Positions 44,546 to 53,507 of a stretch of 64,000 nt of DNA are shown piece by piece. The position numbers and the translations under genes were made by a program. Source of the DNA: Myxococcales bacterium (GTDB lineage Bacteria > Myxococcota_A > Bradymonadia > UBA7976 > UBA1532); the NCBI GenBank assembly GCA_020633555.1, contig JACKDL010000014.1:1-64000 (forward strand). The letters run 5' to 3'. Under the pieces are notes generated by a model. The model was not told where the DNA came from. It did not search any database and saw only the letters and a program-made list of their open reading frames with translations. Positions within the stretch are counted from its first letter, which is position 1. Each line of letters starts with the position of its first letter.

Positions 44546-46863
44546 CGGGCGATGGCCTGCTGAGCGACGGGCGCCCGCAACGCCGCCAGCACCCGCCGGG
44601 CGTCGGCCCGGCTGCGCGGCGCGTCGCCCTGGCCCAGCAGCGGGGTGGGCGCCCCCACGCACGCGGGGCAGCCGTCGTCGCAGCCGCAGCCGACGAGCAG
44701 GGTGTCCAGCTCAGCCAGCAGCGCGTCGAGCCCCGCGAAGAGCGCCTCGTGGAGCCCCACCCCGCCGGGGTAGCGCTCGTAGATGAACAGGGCCGGCGGC
44801 TGGGTGCCGGGCGCGTCGGCGCCGCCCTCGACGCTGTGGCCCAGGTCGCGGGCGTCGGCCATCAGGTGCACCGCCGCCACCCGAACCAGGGCCTGCGCCA
44901 ACCCCCGCAGGGTGTCCACCAGCCGGTGCGGCGGCAGGCCGCTGGCCGTCGCCAGGCTGGGCGCCGGACGGATCCACAGCCCGGTGGTGTGCAGGTCGTT
45001 CTCGGGCAGATCCACCTCGCCGTAGCCCACGTTCTCGCCGGTGGCGAAGCGGATCTTCTTGAAGCCCACCACCCGCTCGAAAACCCTCAGCTCGCCGTGG
45101 GCCACCCGGGCGTGGGCCCGCGCGTCCTCGGCGAAGGCCACCAGCGGCCGCACGCCGTCATAGGTCATGGCGTCGGTGTAGTAGTCCACGTGCACCGGGT
45201 CCACGTAGGCCCGGCGCCCCACCCAGTCCAGCCGCTGCACCTGATAGGTCTGGCCACCCACGATGTAGATGGCCTGCGGGTGCAGATCCTCGGCGGCCGT
45301 GTGGTAGTCCACCTCGCCGATGACCGTGTGCTTGTGCTGCTGGTCGAGCACCACGAAGTTGCCGTCGGCGATGGCCCGCAGGGGCACCTTCTGCGCTGGG
45401 TACGGCGGCCCCACCCACTGCCAGCGCGCGCCCTGGTGCAGCACCCCCTGCCCCGCCAGCCAGCCCAGCACTTCCTGGGTGTGGGCGGCGCCGAAGGCCC
45501 CCAGGCCCTCGTCGGGGCCGAAGGGCAGCTCGAAGGCGGCGCACTTGATGTGCTCGGCCACGATCAGCAGGTGATCGGCCAGCAGCCGCGCCCGCTCGGG
45601 GTTCTGGGCGTGGAACCACTCGGGGTGGCGGGCCAGGTACTGGTCCACGGGCTCACTGCGGGCCACGAGCACCACGCTGGCGGCGTCGTCGCGGCGGCCC
45701 GCGCGGCCCGCCCGCTGCAGGGTGCTGGCGATGCTGCCCGGGTAGCCCGCCAGCACACAGGCGGCGAGCTGCCCGATGTCGACCCCCAGCTCCAGGGCGT
45801 TGGTGGTGACCACCACGCGGATCGCCCCGCTGCGCAAGCCCGCCTCGATGGCCCGGCGGCGCTGCGGCAGATAGCCGCCGCGGTAGCCCTCCACCGTCTG
45901 GGGATCGCCCCCGTCGGCCGCCACGTCCTCCTTCAGGTGCCGGGTGAGGCGCTCGACGCTCAGCCGGCTGTTGCAGAAGACGATGGTGGGCACGCCCGCC
46001 TTGGCCAGCCGCCGGGTGACCTGCCGCGCGGCCTTCACGTAGCTCTGGCGCACGCCGGTGGTGCCGTCCACCAGCGGTGGGTTGTAGACCCGGAACGACC
46101 GCGCGCCCTGGGGCGCCCCGCTGTCGCACACCGCCACCACGTCGCGCTCCACCAGCGCGCTGGCGTGCTCGGCGGGGTTGGCGATGGTGGCCGAGCTCAA
46201 GATGAACTGCGGCCGGGCGCCGTGCCACGCGCACACCCGCTTCAGCCGCCGGATGACGTTGGCCACGTGGCTGCCGAAGACCCCGCGGTACACGTGGGCC
46301 TCGTCGATGACCACGTGGGTCAGCCCCCCGAACAGCCCGGCCCAGCGGTCGTGGTGGGGCAGGATGCCCATGTGGAGCATGTCGGGGTTGGTGACCACGA
46401 TGCGCGCGCCGGCGCGGATGGCGCGGCGGGCGTCGGCGGGGGTGTCGCCGTCGTACGCGTGGGCGCCCACGGCCACCCCGGCGGCGCGGGCCAGGGCGTC
46501 CAGGCCCACCACCTGGTCGTGGGCCAGGGCCTTGGTGGGGAACAGGTACAGGGCGCGGGCCTGGGGATCTTCGTGGATCGCCTGCAGGGCAGCCAGGTGG
46601 TAGACGAGCGACTTGCCGCTGGCGGTGGGGGTGGCCACCACCACGTCCCGACCCGCCCGCGCGTGGTCCAGGGCCTGGGCCTGGTGGGCGTAGAGCTGCT
46701 GGATGCCTCGCTGGGCCAGCGCCTGCCGCAGCGGGGGCGCCAGCCAGTCGGGCAGCGGGGCGTGCCGCGCGGGCTGCGCGGGCCGGTGGTGGGTGGCCAC
46801 GAAGGGCGCGCCGCGCACGGGATCCGCCGCCCAGCGGGCCAGCACCGCCTCGGCCATGCTCAT
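44542..46863 (-). CDS. MrfA/YprA-like DEAH helicase with DUF1998-type Cys cluster
   Basis: 773 residues; GGAGG lies six bases before the ATG. Helicase motifs: TPTASGKSLVYHL (Walker A), VVIDEAHVYRG (DEAH), SSATI, and NALELGVDIG and QRAGRAGRR (motifs V and VI). The C-terminal DUF1998-like region ends with a four-Cys cluster (CGCDDGCPAC), probably zinc-binding as in MrfA. It is a DNA translocase paired with the exonuclease gene. GTTCAG half-sites lie in its promoter region. Confidence 0.93.
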   Translation of the reverse strand: MSMAEAVLARWAADPVRGAPFVATHHRPAQPARHAPLPDWLAPPLRQALAQRGIQQLYAHQAQALDHARAGRDVVVATPTASGKSLVYHLAALQAIHEDPQARALYLFPTKALAHDQVVGLDALARAAGVAVGAHAYDGDTPADARRAIRAGARIVVTNPDMLHMGILPHHDRWAGLFGGLTHVVIDEAHVYRGVFGSHVANVIRRLKRVCAWHGARPQFILSSATIANPAEHASALVERDVVAVCDSGAPQGARSFRVYNPPLVDGTTGVRQSYVKAARQVTRRLAKAGVPTIVFCNSRLSVERLTRHLKEDVAADGGDPQTVEGYRGGYLPQRRRAIEAGLRSGAIRVVVTTNALELGVDIGQLAACVLAGYPGSIASTLQRAGRAGRRDDAASVVLVARSEPVDQYLARHPEWFHAQNPERARLLADHLLIVAEHIKCAAFELPFGPDEGLGAFGAAHTQEVLGWLAGQGVLHQGARWQWVGPPYPAQKVPLRAIADGNFVVLDQQHKHTVIGEVDYHTAAEDLHPQAIYIVGGQTYQVQRLDWVGRRAYVDPVHVDYYTDAMTYDGVRPLVAFAEDARAHARVAHGELRVFERVVGFKKIRFATGENVGYGEVDLPENDLHTTGLWIRPAPSLATASGLPPHRLVDTLRGLAQALVRVAAVHLMADARDLGHSVEGGADAPGTQPPALFIYERYPGGVGLHEALFAGLDALLAELDTLLVGCGCDDGCPACVGAPTPLLGQGDAPRSRADARRVLAALRAPVAQQAIAR

Positions 46864-46881
46864 GGGCGCCTCCTGCGCAAC

Positions 46882-46938
46882 CGTTCAGGCGCACCTTGTC
46901 GTACACCTGAACGCATGTCAACGTCGCGTCCGTTCAGG
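46882..46938. promoter_or_regulatory. Three alternating CGTTCAGG half-sites upstream of mrfA
   Basis: CGTTCAGG occurs at 46882-46889 and 46931-46938 on the plus strand, with CCTGAACG at 46906-46913 between them. The repeats alternate and lie 24-25 bp apart. A TTGACA (minus, 46916-46921) lies inside. The half-site GTTCAG is the core of the LexA box reported for Myxococcus xanthus. The spacing is not the usual 4-bp LexA gap. Confidence 0.55.
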
Positions 46939-46991
46939 TCGTTGCCTGCACGCGGGGGCCGGCGCTACCTTCCCGCGCTCGGAGGTGCCCC

Positions 46992-47462
46992 ATGACTCGC
47001 CGCTCGCTCACCTTGGCCGCCCTGTCCCTGATCCTGTGGGCCCCCGCCCTGGCGCAGCCCGGGGCGCCGGCCAGCGCGCCCGCCTCGAAGGCCGCGCCCG
47101 CCTCGCAGGCTGCGCCCGCCTCGCTGGCTGCGCCCGCCAGCGCCGCTGCCGCGAAGCCGCGAGTCCGCCTGTTCACCGCCAGCGGCAAGCCCCACCCCGC
47201 CACCATGAACTCGAAGATGCGGCTGCAGCAGCTCGACCCGAAGCTGTACGAGACCCTGCGCCAGCGGCAGGGCGCCGGCCCGGCCGGTCAGCCAGCGGCG
47301 CGCATGAAGCTCGACGGCCTGATGCTGCGCCCCGAGGTCATGCAGAGCCTGCAGCGCGCGCAGCAGCTCAAGGGCGTGGATCCGGCCCAGGCCACCGTCA
47401 GCCAGTGGATCGGGATCGTGCAGCGGGCCCTGAAGGCCGCCAAGGCGGGGCAGGCCCAGTAG
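46992..47462 (+). CDS. Small secreted protein of unknown function
   Basis: 156 residues; GGAGG seven bases before the ATG. The signal peptide (cleaved near ALAQ) is followed by an Ala/Pro/Ser-rich repeat stretch (APASKAAPASQAAPAS) and a helical C-terminal domain with Lys/Gln/Arg and no Cys. No family recognised. Divergent from the mrfAB operon, so the GTTCAG sites could act on either gene. Confidence 0.7.
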   Translation: MTRRSLTLAALSLILWAPALAQPGAPASAPASKAAPASQAAPASLAAPASAAAAKPRVRLFTASGKPHPATMNSKMRLQQLDPKLYETLRQRQGAGPAGQPAARMKLDGLMLRPEVMQSLQRAQQLKGVDPAQATVSQWIGIVQRALKAAKAGQAQ

Positions 47463-47466
47463 CCCG

Positions 47467-48018
47467 CTACCGGGGGAAGATGCTCGCCAGCGGGATCTGG
47501 AAGCCGGGCAGTAGCGGGCTGTGCAGCAGCTCGCCCACCCGCTCGGCCTGGGTCAGGCCCTCGCCGAACCAGCGCTCGGCCGAGCCGTTGGGATCGATGA
47601 TCCAGTACTCCCGCACGCCCGAGTTGCCGTAGACCAGCCGCTTGGTCACCAGGTCGTAGGCGCGGTTGTTGTACGAGACGACCTCGACGCACAGGTCGGG
47701 CACCCGGTTGATGGGGCCCGCCTCGAACAGATCCACCGGTGCCAGGTACACGAAGACGTCGGGCTGGAGGATGCGATCGATGCCGAAGCGGACGTCGTTG
47801 GGGGCGATGCCGACCGTGGCGCCAGTGCCCCGCGACCACAGGCGAAGCTGCGTGGCGAGCTCGAAGAGGACATCCTGGTGCAGTCGAGTAGGCGCTGGGG
47901 ACACGACAACCTCACCGTCGAGCAGCTCCTGGCGGATCACCGTCTCGTCCTGCGAGAGGTACTCGGCCTCGCTGACATAGGTGGGGCGCAGGGCGGTGGC
48001 GTTCATGCCGGCCAGCAT
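47467..48018 (-). CDS. Uma2 family putative endonuclease
   Basis: 183 residues from ATG 48016-48018 (GAGG lies eight bases upstream; ATG 48006 is possible). Uma2-family PD-(D/E)XK elements: RQELLDGEVVVSPAP near the N-terminus, LQPDVFVYL with the catalytic Asp, and CVEVVSYNNRAYDLVTKRLVYGNSGVREYWIIDP with Glu and Lys. The fold is a restriction-like nuclease, but its role is unknown. It is only 10 bp downstream of the Nudix-MBL gene on the minus strand, so it may be the operon's last gene. Not linked to a mobile element here. Confidence 0.88.
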   Translation of the reverse strand: MLAGMNATALRPTYVSEAEYLSQDETVIRQELLDGEVVVSPAPTRLHQDVLFELATQLRLWSRGTGATVGIAPNDVRFGIDRILQPDVFVYLAPVDLFEAGPINRVPDLCVEVVSYNNRAYDLVTKRLVYGNSGVREYWIIDPNGSAERWFGEGLTQAERVGELLHSPLLPGFQIPLASIFPR

Positions 48019-48028
48019 AGCACCGGCC

Positions 48029-49423
48029 TCAGGCCGCGGCGAACCGACCGTCGCCGAGATCTCGGGCAAGCCCCTCGGCCAGCAGCTTCTCCAGGTGGGC
48101 CCGCAGCGACAGGCCGGCGATGCCCCCGTCGGGCCCCACGCGGGCCATGGGCGGCGCCTCGGCGTAGGCCCGCCCCACCAGCGTGGCCACATCGGCCGCG
48201 CCCTCCCGCAGCGCCGCCAGCACCTTCGCCTCGCGGGCGAGCCGGTGGGCGATGTAGTGGGCCAGCTTGGCGTCGGGCCCACCGATGACGTTGCCGTGGG
48301 CCGGAATCAGCGCGCTCAGGCCCAGGCCGCGCATGCGCGCGAGCTGCGCCAGGTAGGCGGCCATGTCGCCGTCGCCCGGCTCGATGAGGATGGTGCCCAG
48401 CCCCGCCACCATGTCGCCCACGATGGCCGTGCGCGTGGCCCGATCCACGAAGACCAGGTGCCCCGGGGCGTGGCCGGGGGTGTGGAAGACGTCCAGCGCG
48501 TGCTCGCCCAGCTCGATGACGTCGCCCTCGTCCAGCGCGCCGTCCACGGCGAAGGGTACCCGGGCCGCCGTCTCGGGGTGGGCCAGCAACGGCGCGCCGT
48601 GGACGTCCGCCAGCCGGCGCGCGTCGGCGATGTGGTCCCGGTGGTGGTGGGTGAGCACCACGGCCTGCACCCGCGCCCCCTCGGCGCGCCGCCGGGCCAG
48701 CCAGGCGTCCAGGATGGCCTGCTCGGCCGGGTACGGGGACGCGGGGTCGAAGACGGCCAGGCGGTCGGTGCCCACCACCGTGGTGTTGGTGTGGGTGGCC
48801 GGCGGCAGGGTGGGCGTCCTCAGGGGCAGCAGGTGGATGTGGGGCCGGATGGGGCTCAAGTGCTCGGGCACGGCGTGGGCCGCGAAGCCGTGGGCGTCGC
48901 CTTCGGCCAGCGCGCACAGCACCTCGAACGTGGGCGGGGCCAGCAGCACCTCGCCGGCCCGCCAGCGGGCCACGGCGTCGGCGGGCCGGATCCACTCACC
49001 CTCGTCCAACTCGCCCGCCGCCGGATCCACCCGGGGCGCGGCGCCTTCGGGCACCCAGCACTGGTAGTAGCGAGTGCTGAACTGCCGCCCCAGGTAGACC
49101 GGGCTCAGCGATTCACGAATGAACTCAAGACCTTCCACCTGGGGCGCACGACCCGCCGTCACCGCCGCCCAGTCGCTCGCGGTCCCTTCAAAGGGCGGCT
49201 GCACCAGCGCCAGCCCCGTCTCCTCCCAGGTCTCGCGCAGCGCCGCGTGGCGGGCGCGGCCGTCCAGATCGGTGCCCTGCTCGTCGGCGTCCACCCGCCC
49301 GCCCGGGAAGGCGTGGTAGCCCGGCAGGAACGAGGTCTGCGGGTGACGGCGCACCCAGAAGACCTGCGGATCGGCGGGCCGGCGCAGCAGGATCAAGGTG
49401 GCGGCGGGTGCGGGCCGGGCCAT
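48029..49423 (-). CDS. Nudix hydrolase fused to a metallo-beta-lactamase-fold domain
   Basis: 464 residues from ATG 49421-49423, with GGAGG six bases upstream. Residues of about 8-190 are a Nudix domain with the box ending RETWEETGLAL; the loop after GGRVDADE has an insert. Residues of about 200-464 are an MBL-fold hydrolase: VLTHHHRDHIADA (HxHxDH), HTPGHAPGHL, IVGDMVAG and a terminal helical wing. The second domain resembles LACTB2-type nucleases or hydroxyacyl hydrolases. It should be cytoplasmic, acting on a nucleotide-linked thioester or a similar substrate; which one is unclear. Confidence 0.9.
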   Translation of the reverse strand: MARPAPAATLILLRRPADPQVFWVRRHPQTSFLPGYHAFPGGRVDADEQGTDLDGRARHAALRETWEETGLALVQPPFEGTASDWAAVTAGRAPQVEGLEFIRESLSPVYLGRQFSTRYYQCWVPEGAAPRVDPAAGELDEGEWIRPADAVARWRAGEVLLAPPTFEVLCALAEGDAHGFAAHAVPEHLSPIRPHIHLLPLRTPTLPPATHTNTTVVGTDRLAVFDPASPYPAEQAILDAWLARRRAEGARVQAVVLTHHHRDHIADARRLADVHGAPLLAHPETAARVPFAVDGALDEGDVIELGEHALDVFHTPGHAPGHLVFVDRATRTAIVGDMVAGLGTILIEPGDGDMAAYLAQLARMRGLGLSALIPAHGNVIGGPDAKLAHYIAHRLAREAKVLAALREGAADVATLVGRAYAEAPPMARVGPDGGIAGLSLRAHLEKLLAEGLARDLGDGRFAAA

Positions 49424-49464
49424 GGGCGCCTCCAAGGGGTGGGCCGCCCACTGTGCCGAAGGGA

Positions 49465-51012
49465 TCAGCGCTTGGCCAACGCCTCGCGGTAGCCCTCCAT
49501 GAGGGCGGCGAAGAGCATCGCGCCCACCCGCTCGGCGCCGCGCCAGGTGGGGTGGGTCAGGTCGCCGCGGCCCAGCGAGGGCCGGGCCTTGTACCAGCGG
49601 GCCATTGATCCCTCGCCGCCCATGGCCCGCCAGGTGTTCCAGAAGGCGCAGCCCTGCTTCAGGGCCACCTCACGCTGGGCGTCGACGATGCGCTTCACCA
49701 CCGGCCGGGTCACCAGCTTGCCGTGCTCGTCCTTCTCGGCGCGGTCCAGCGGCGACACCAGCAGGCAGCCCACCCCCGGCAGCGCCGCGCGCAGGTGCCC
49801 CACGATCTGGGTCAGATCGGCCTTGTAGGCGTCCATGCCCAGGTGGGCGAGCTGGCTCTCGTTGGTGCCGTACTGCAGCACCAGCAGATCGGGGCGCCGC
49901 TGGCGAAGCTGGGTGTGCCAGTGCTCGGCGTTGAACTTGCGCAGCAGGCGCACCCGCGTGCCGTCCAGCCCCAGGGCGTCGTAGGTCACCCCGGGGCCCT
50001 CGCGCTCGAGCACCGCCCCGAACAGGCGCACCTCGCCGTGGCCCAGGGTGCGCACCCCCAGCACATGCGGGCCGTCGGGCACGGTGATCTCGGCCACCCG
50101 CTCCACCTTGGCGTCGGCGCGGGTGTCCACCTCGATCTTGCGGTCGTCCACCTTCAGCTCGAAGCGCCCGCCCCGGGGCTGGGCCAGGTAGAACACCCGC
50201 ATCTTCGACACCGCCGCGCCCAGGTCGTCGCCCGAGGGCTCGAAGCGCACCCAGGCGCCCGCCTCGTGGGTGAGGAAGGTCACCCCGCCCAGGCCGTACA
50301 GGCCGTCGCGGATCTTCGGCTTGGTCAGCCGGTAGACCTCCCAGTCGTCGCTGGTGGTCAGGTGCAGCTTGTCGCGCCGATACCAGGGTGCGGGCTTGCC
50401 CGCGAGCACGAACCCGTGGCCGGCGTCGCCGAAGCGCTTCTGCAGCAGGCGGCGCACGGTCTTGGTCACGTAGTCGCCGGTGAGCAGGCTGTCGCCGTAG
50501 TGCAGCACGCGCACCACGTGCGCCTCGCCGCGCTCGATGGCGGCCAGCCGGTGGTACAGGCGGCGCAGGCTGCCCTGGGGATCCTCGATGGGCAGCAGGG
50601 GCAGCCCGCCGGCGGTGCGGCCCATGCGCGGCGGCCGCGGCAGGCCGTCGTCGGCGGCGATGACCAGGCTGGGCTCCAGATCCGCCGAGGCGGGGGCGGG
50701 CCCCAGCCCGGCGTCCGGCGTGGCACCCTCTTCCTCGCCCTCGACTTCGGCGCCGTGGGCCACCTGCGCGGCGCTGGGGCCCAGCGCCAGCAAGGCGTCG
50801 TCGTCCACTTCGCCGTCGATGGGGGCGTCCTCGGGCACGTCGGCCCGCGCGCCGGGGCGGAACACCCGTGGCACGAAGGCCCAGGGATCCTCGGGCATCC
50901 AGCGCAGGGCGTCGGCGCCCGGCAGCACCTGCAGGCACACGGCCGCGGCCACGGCCATCCACAGGCTGCGGCCGGTCTTCGACCAGAGGGGGGAGCGGGG
51001 GGGCTGCGCCAT
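49465..51012 (-). CDS. SGNH/GDSL-family protein partner of the MBOAT acyltransferase
   Basis: 515 residues; ATG shares a base with the MBOAT stop (TGATG). An N-terminal transmembrane or signal helix (about 16-35) is followed by an acidic, Ala-rich linker. The SGNH fold has block I VLHYGDSLLTGDYV, QYGTNES (block III) and DLTHPTWRGAERVG (DxxH). An exported enzyme of this type next to an MBOAT protein matches AlgX/AlgJ- or DltD-like O-acetylation partners. It probably transfers acetyl to a secreted polysaccharide outside the inner membrane. Confidence 0.9.
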   Translation of the reverse strand: MAQPPRSPLWSKTGRSLWMAVAAAVCLQVLPGADALRWMPEDPWAFVPRVFRPGARADVPEDAPIDGEVDDDALLALGPSAAQVAHGAEVEGEEEGATPDAGLGPAPASADLEPSLVIAADDGLPRPPRMGRTAGGLPLLPIEDPQGSLRRLYHRLAAIERGEAHVVRVLHYGDSLLTGDYVTKTVRRLLQKRFGDAGHGFVLAGKPAPWYRRDKLHLTTSDDWEVYRLTKPKIRDGLYGLGGVTFLTHEAGAWVRFEPSGDDLGAAVSKMRVFYLAQPRGGRFELKVDDRKIEVDTRADAKVERVAEITVPDGPHVLGVRTLGHGEVRLFGAVLEREGPGVTYDALGLDGTRVRLLRKFNAEHWHTQLRQRRPDLLVLQYGTNESQLAHLGMDAYKADLTQIVGHLRAALPGVGCLLVSPLDRAEKDEHGKLVTRPVVKRIVDAQREVALKQGCAFWNTWRAMGGEGSMARWYKARPSLGRGDLTHPTWRGAERVGAMLFAALMEGYREALAKR

Positions 51013-52502
51013 CAGAACTGGAAGTAGATGAAGGGCTGCACCTCGGCGCTGGCCAGGGCCTTCAGCCCCAGGCCGGCGCCGACCATCGCCGCCGCCTGGG
51101 CGGGCGCGGGCAGCCGGGTGAACAGGGCGATGAGGCGCTCCAGCGCGCCCCGCGGGGCGAAGTGGGTGGCGACGGCCAGGGCCAGCACCCCCAGCAGGGG
51201 CGCGGTCAGGTTGTTCGCGTAGGTGCTGCCCTCGAGCAGGCTGGTCAGCACGGCCTCCACCTCGGGCAAGCCCTCGCAACGAAAGAAGATCCAGGCGAAG
51301 CACACATAGTGGAAGGTGGCCAGCACGGCCAGGGCCCGCCCCACCGGGCCCGCCCCCAGCAGCGGCGGCGCGTCTTCGCCGCGGGCCCGCTGCACCGCCC
51401 GCAGGGCCGCCAGCGCGCCCCCGTGCAGCGCCCCCCAGATGACGAAGTTCCAGCCGGCGCCGTGCCACAGGCCGCCCAACAGCATGGTCAGCAGCAGGTT
51501 GCGGTAGGTCTTCCACCGCGCGCCCCGGCTGCCCCCGAGGGCGATGTACAGGTAGTCGCGCAGCCAGGTGCTCAGGCTGATGTGCCACTTGCGCCAGAAC
51601 TGCTGCAGATCCCGGGCGGTGTAGGGGGCGGCGAAGTTGTCGGGGAAGGTGAAGCCCAGCAGCAGCGCCGAGCCGATGGCGATGTCGCTGTAGCCGCTGA
51701 AGTCCCCATAGATCTGGAAGGCGTAGCCGTAGATGGCCGTGAGCATCTCGAGGCTCGAGAAGCCGTCGGGGGCGTCGAAGGCGCGGTCCACCAGGTTCAG
51801 GGCCAGGTAGTCGGCGATGATCACCTTCTTGAACAGGCCCACGCCGATGAGGGTGAGCCCGCGGCCGCCCATGGCGTCGGTGACGGGCTGCGGCCGCTCG
51901 AGCTGAGGCAAGAAGTCCCGGGCCCGCACGATGGGGCCCGCGACGAGCTGGGGGAAGAAGCTGACGTAGAGCAGGAAGCGCCGGTAGCTGGCGAACAGGG
52001 CCAGCAGCCAGTCCAGGGCGCCGCGGCTGCCCCGGTGGGCGCTCAGGGGCAACAGGCCGGCGGTCAGCGAGTCCAGCCGCCCCCGGTAGATGTCGATGGT
52101 GTAGCTCATGGACTGGAAGGTGAAGAACGAGATGCCCACCGGCAGGGCCACGTCCAGCCGCCAATCCGTGAAGGCCGGTCCCACCAGGGCCGCCGCGCTG
52201 TCGAGGAAGAAGTCGAAGTACTTGAAGGTGGCCAGGGCGCCCAGATCCAGCACCACCGAGCTCCACACCAGGCGGCGCCGGGCCGCGGGTTCGGTGGCCC
52301 CTTGCAGGCGGTGGCCCACCACGAAGTCCACCAGGGTGGTGCCGGCGATCAGCAGCAGAAACCAGGCGTTCCAGCTCGCGTAGAACACCAGGCTGGCGGC
52401 CAGCAGGATCCCCAGCGCCACCCGCGCCCGCCGCGCACACGCCCAGTACAGGGCGAACACGCCCAGCAGGAACGCCACGTACTCCAGCGAGTTGAACAGC
52501 AC
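51012..52502 (-). CDS. MBOAT family membrane O-acyltransferase
   Basis: 496 residues from GTG 52500-52502 (VLFNSLEYVAFLLGVF, the usual family start); a TTG six codons upstream also fits. Multiple transmembrane helices; family motifs YGDFSGYSDIAIG, WRKWHISLSTWLRDYLYIALGG and the catalytic His in GGLWHGAGWNFVIWG. Resembles AlgI/DltB/PatA. It moves acetyl groups across the inner membrane to the coupled SGNH protein. The modified polysaccharide is unknown, since no polymer genes are near. Confidence 0.93.
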   Translation of the reverse strand: MLFNSLEYVAFLLGVFALYWACARRARVALGILLAASLVFYASWNAWFLLLIAGTTLVDFVVGHRLQGATEPAARRRLVWSSVVLDLGALATFKYFDFFLDSAAALVGPAFTDWRLDVALPVGISFFTFQSMSYTIDIYRGRLDSLTAGLLPLSAHRGSRGALDWLLALFASYRRFLLYVSFFPQLVAGPIVRARDFLPQLERPQPVTDAMGGRGLTLIGVGLFKKVIIADYLALNLVDRAFDAPDGFSSLEMLTAIYGYAFQIYGDFSGYSDIAIGSALLLGFTFPDNFAAPYTARDLQQFWRKWHISLSTWLRDYLYIALGGSRGARWKTYRNLLLTMLLGGLWHGAGWNFVIWGALHGGALAALRAVQRARGEDAPPLLGAGPVGRALAVLATFHYVCFAWIFFRCEGLPEVEAVLTSLLEGSTYANNLTAPLLGVLALAVATHFAPRGALERLIALFTRLPAPAQAAAMVGAGLGLKALASAEVQPFIYFQF

Positions 52503-52628
52503 CGCCCGCGCGACCCCCAAGGCTCCCCTGGTCGACGCCCGATTCTGCGGATCCGGCGCCCGGCCGTCGAATTCGCCGGCTGCGGTCGCCGCCCGCTGGC
52601 CCCATAAGCGAGAAATCCCTCAGCCAAC

Positions 52629-52658
52629 TTTCCGCGAGCGCCCGTGGGGCGGTACGTT
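52629..52658 (+). promoter_or_regulatory. Promoter-like element for the purine nucleoside phosphorylase gene
   Basis: TTTCCG at 52629-52634, an 18-bp spacer, TACGTT at 52653-52658. The predicted start falls at about 52665, the ATG itself, and no Shine-Dalgarno is present. The message may be leaderless. Confidence 0.3.
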
Positions 52659-52664
52659 TGCCCG

Positions 52665-53507
52665 ATGCAACACGCGTACGACATGGCCCACGCAGCCGCC
52701 GACTGGCTGCGCGCCCGGATCCCCGCCCCCAGCGCCGCCGCGGTGCTGGGCAGCGGCCTGGGCGCCCTGGCCGATCAGCTCGAGGACGCCGTCCAGATCC
52801 CGTACGGCGAGATCCCCCACTTCCCGGCCCCGAAGGTCTCGGGCCACGCCGGCGTGCTGTCGGTGGGGCGCCTGCCCGGCCGCAAGACCGTGGTGGCCGC
52901 GCTGTCGGGCCGGGTGCACCTGTACGAGGGCCACCCCATCGAGGAGGTGGTGCACGCGGTGCGCACCATGGCCCTGTGGGGGGTGCGCGACCTGGTGATC
53001 ACCAACGCCGCGGGCGGGATCGACGGGGCCTTCGCGCCGGGCGATCTGATGCTGATCACCGACCACCTGAACCTGACGGGCAAGAACCCGCTGTGGGGCG
53101 TCAACGACGATCGCCTGGGCCAGCGCTTCCCCGACATGAGCCACGCCTACAGCCCCACCTTGCGCCGCATCGTGCAGGCCTGCGCCCGCGATCTGGGCCA
53201 GACCCTGCGCAGCGGGGTGTACGCCGGGGTCATGGGCCCCAGCTACGAGACCCCCGCCGAGATCCGCATGCTGGGCCACGTGGGCGCGGCGGCGGTGGGC
53301 ATGTCCACGGTCAACGAGGTCATCGCAGCCCGCCACGCGGGGCTGCAGGTCTGCGGCATAAGCTGCATCACCAACCTGGCTGCCGGCCTGAGCGCCACCG
53401 AGCTGCACCACGACGAGGTGAAGACCACCGCCGAGCTCGCCCGCGAGCGCTTCCTGGCGCTGGTGTGTGAGGCGCTCGAGCGCTTCGCGGAGCGGCCCGA
53501 ACGGTGA
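52665..53507 (+). CDS. Purine nucleoside phosphorylase
   Basis: 280 residues, matching the trimeric PNP (NP-I) family: AAVLGSGLGALADQL (phosphate loop), HFPAPKVSGHAGVL, GRVHLYEGHP, ITNAAGGIDGAF, and the base-site segment GVMGPSYETPAEIRM. It also has VGMSTVNEVIAARHAG. It cleaves purine nucleosides with phosphate in salvage. ATG 52665 lacks a Shine-Dalgarno. Its stop overlaps the next lipoprotein start (GTGA). Confidence 0.95.
   Translation: MQHAYDMAHAAADWLRARIPAPSAAAVLGSGLGALADQLEDAVQIPYGEIPHFPAPKVSGHAGVLSVGRLPGRKTVVAALSGRVHLYEGHPIEEVVHAVRTMALWGVRDLVITNAAGGIDGAFAPGDLMLITDHLNLTGKNPLWGVNDDRLGQRFPDMSHAYSPTLRRIVQACARDLGQTLRSGVYAGVMGPSYETPAEIRMLGHVGAAAVGMSTVNEVIAARHAGLQVCGISCITNLAAGLSATELHHDEVKTTAELARERFLALVCEALERFAERPER

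Noticed and set aside
46907..46937. Canonical LexA box
   Set aside because: CTGAAC and GTTCAG are 19 bp apart here, not 4, so it is not a standard LexA site even though the half-sites match.
47467..48018. Uma2 gene as part of a mobile element
   Set aside because: No terminal inverted repeats, integrase or transposase around it, and it is in an ordinary gene array.
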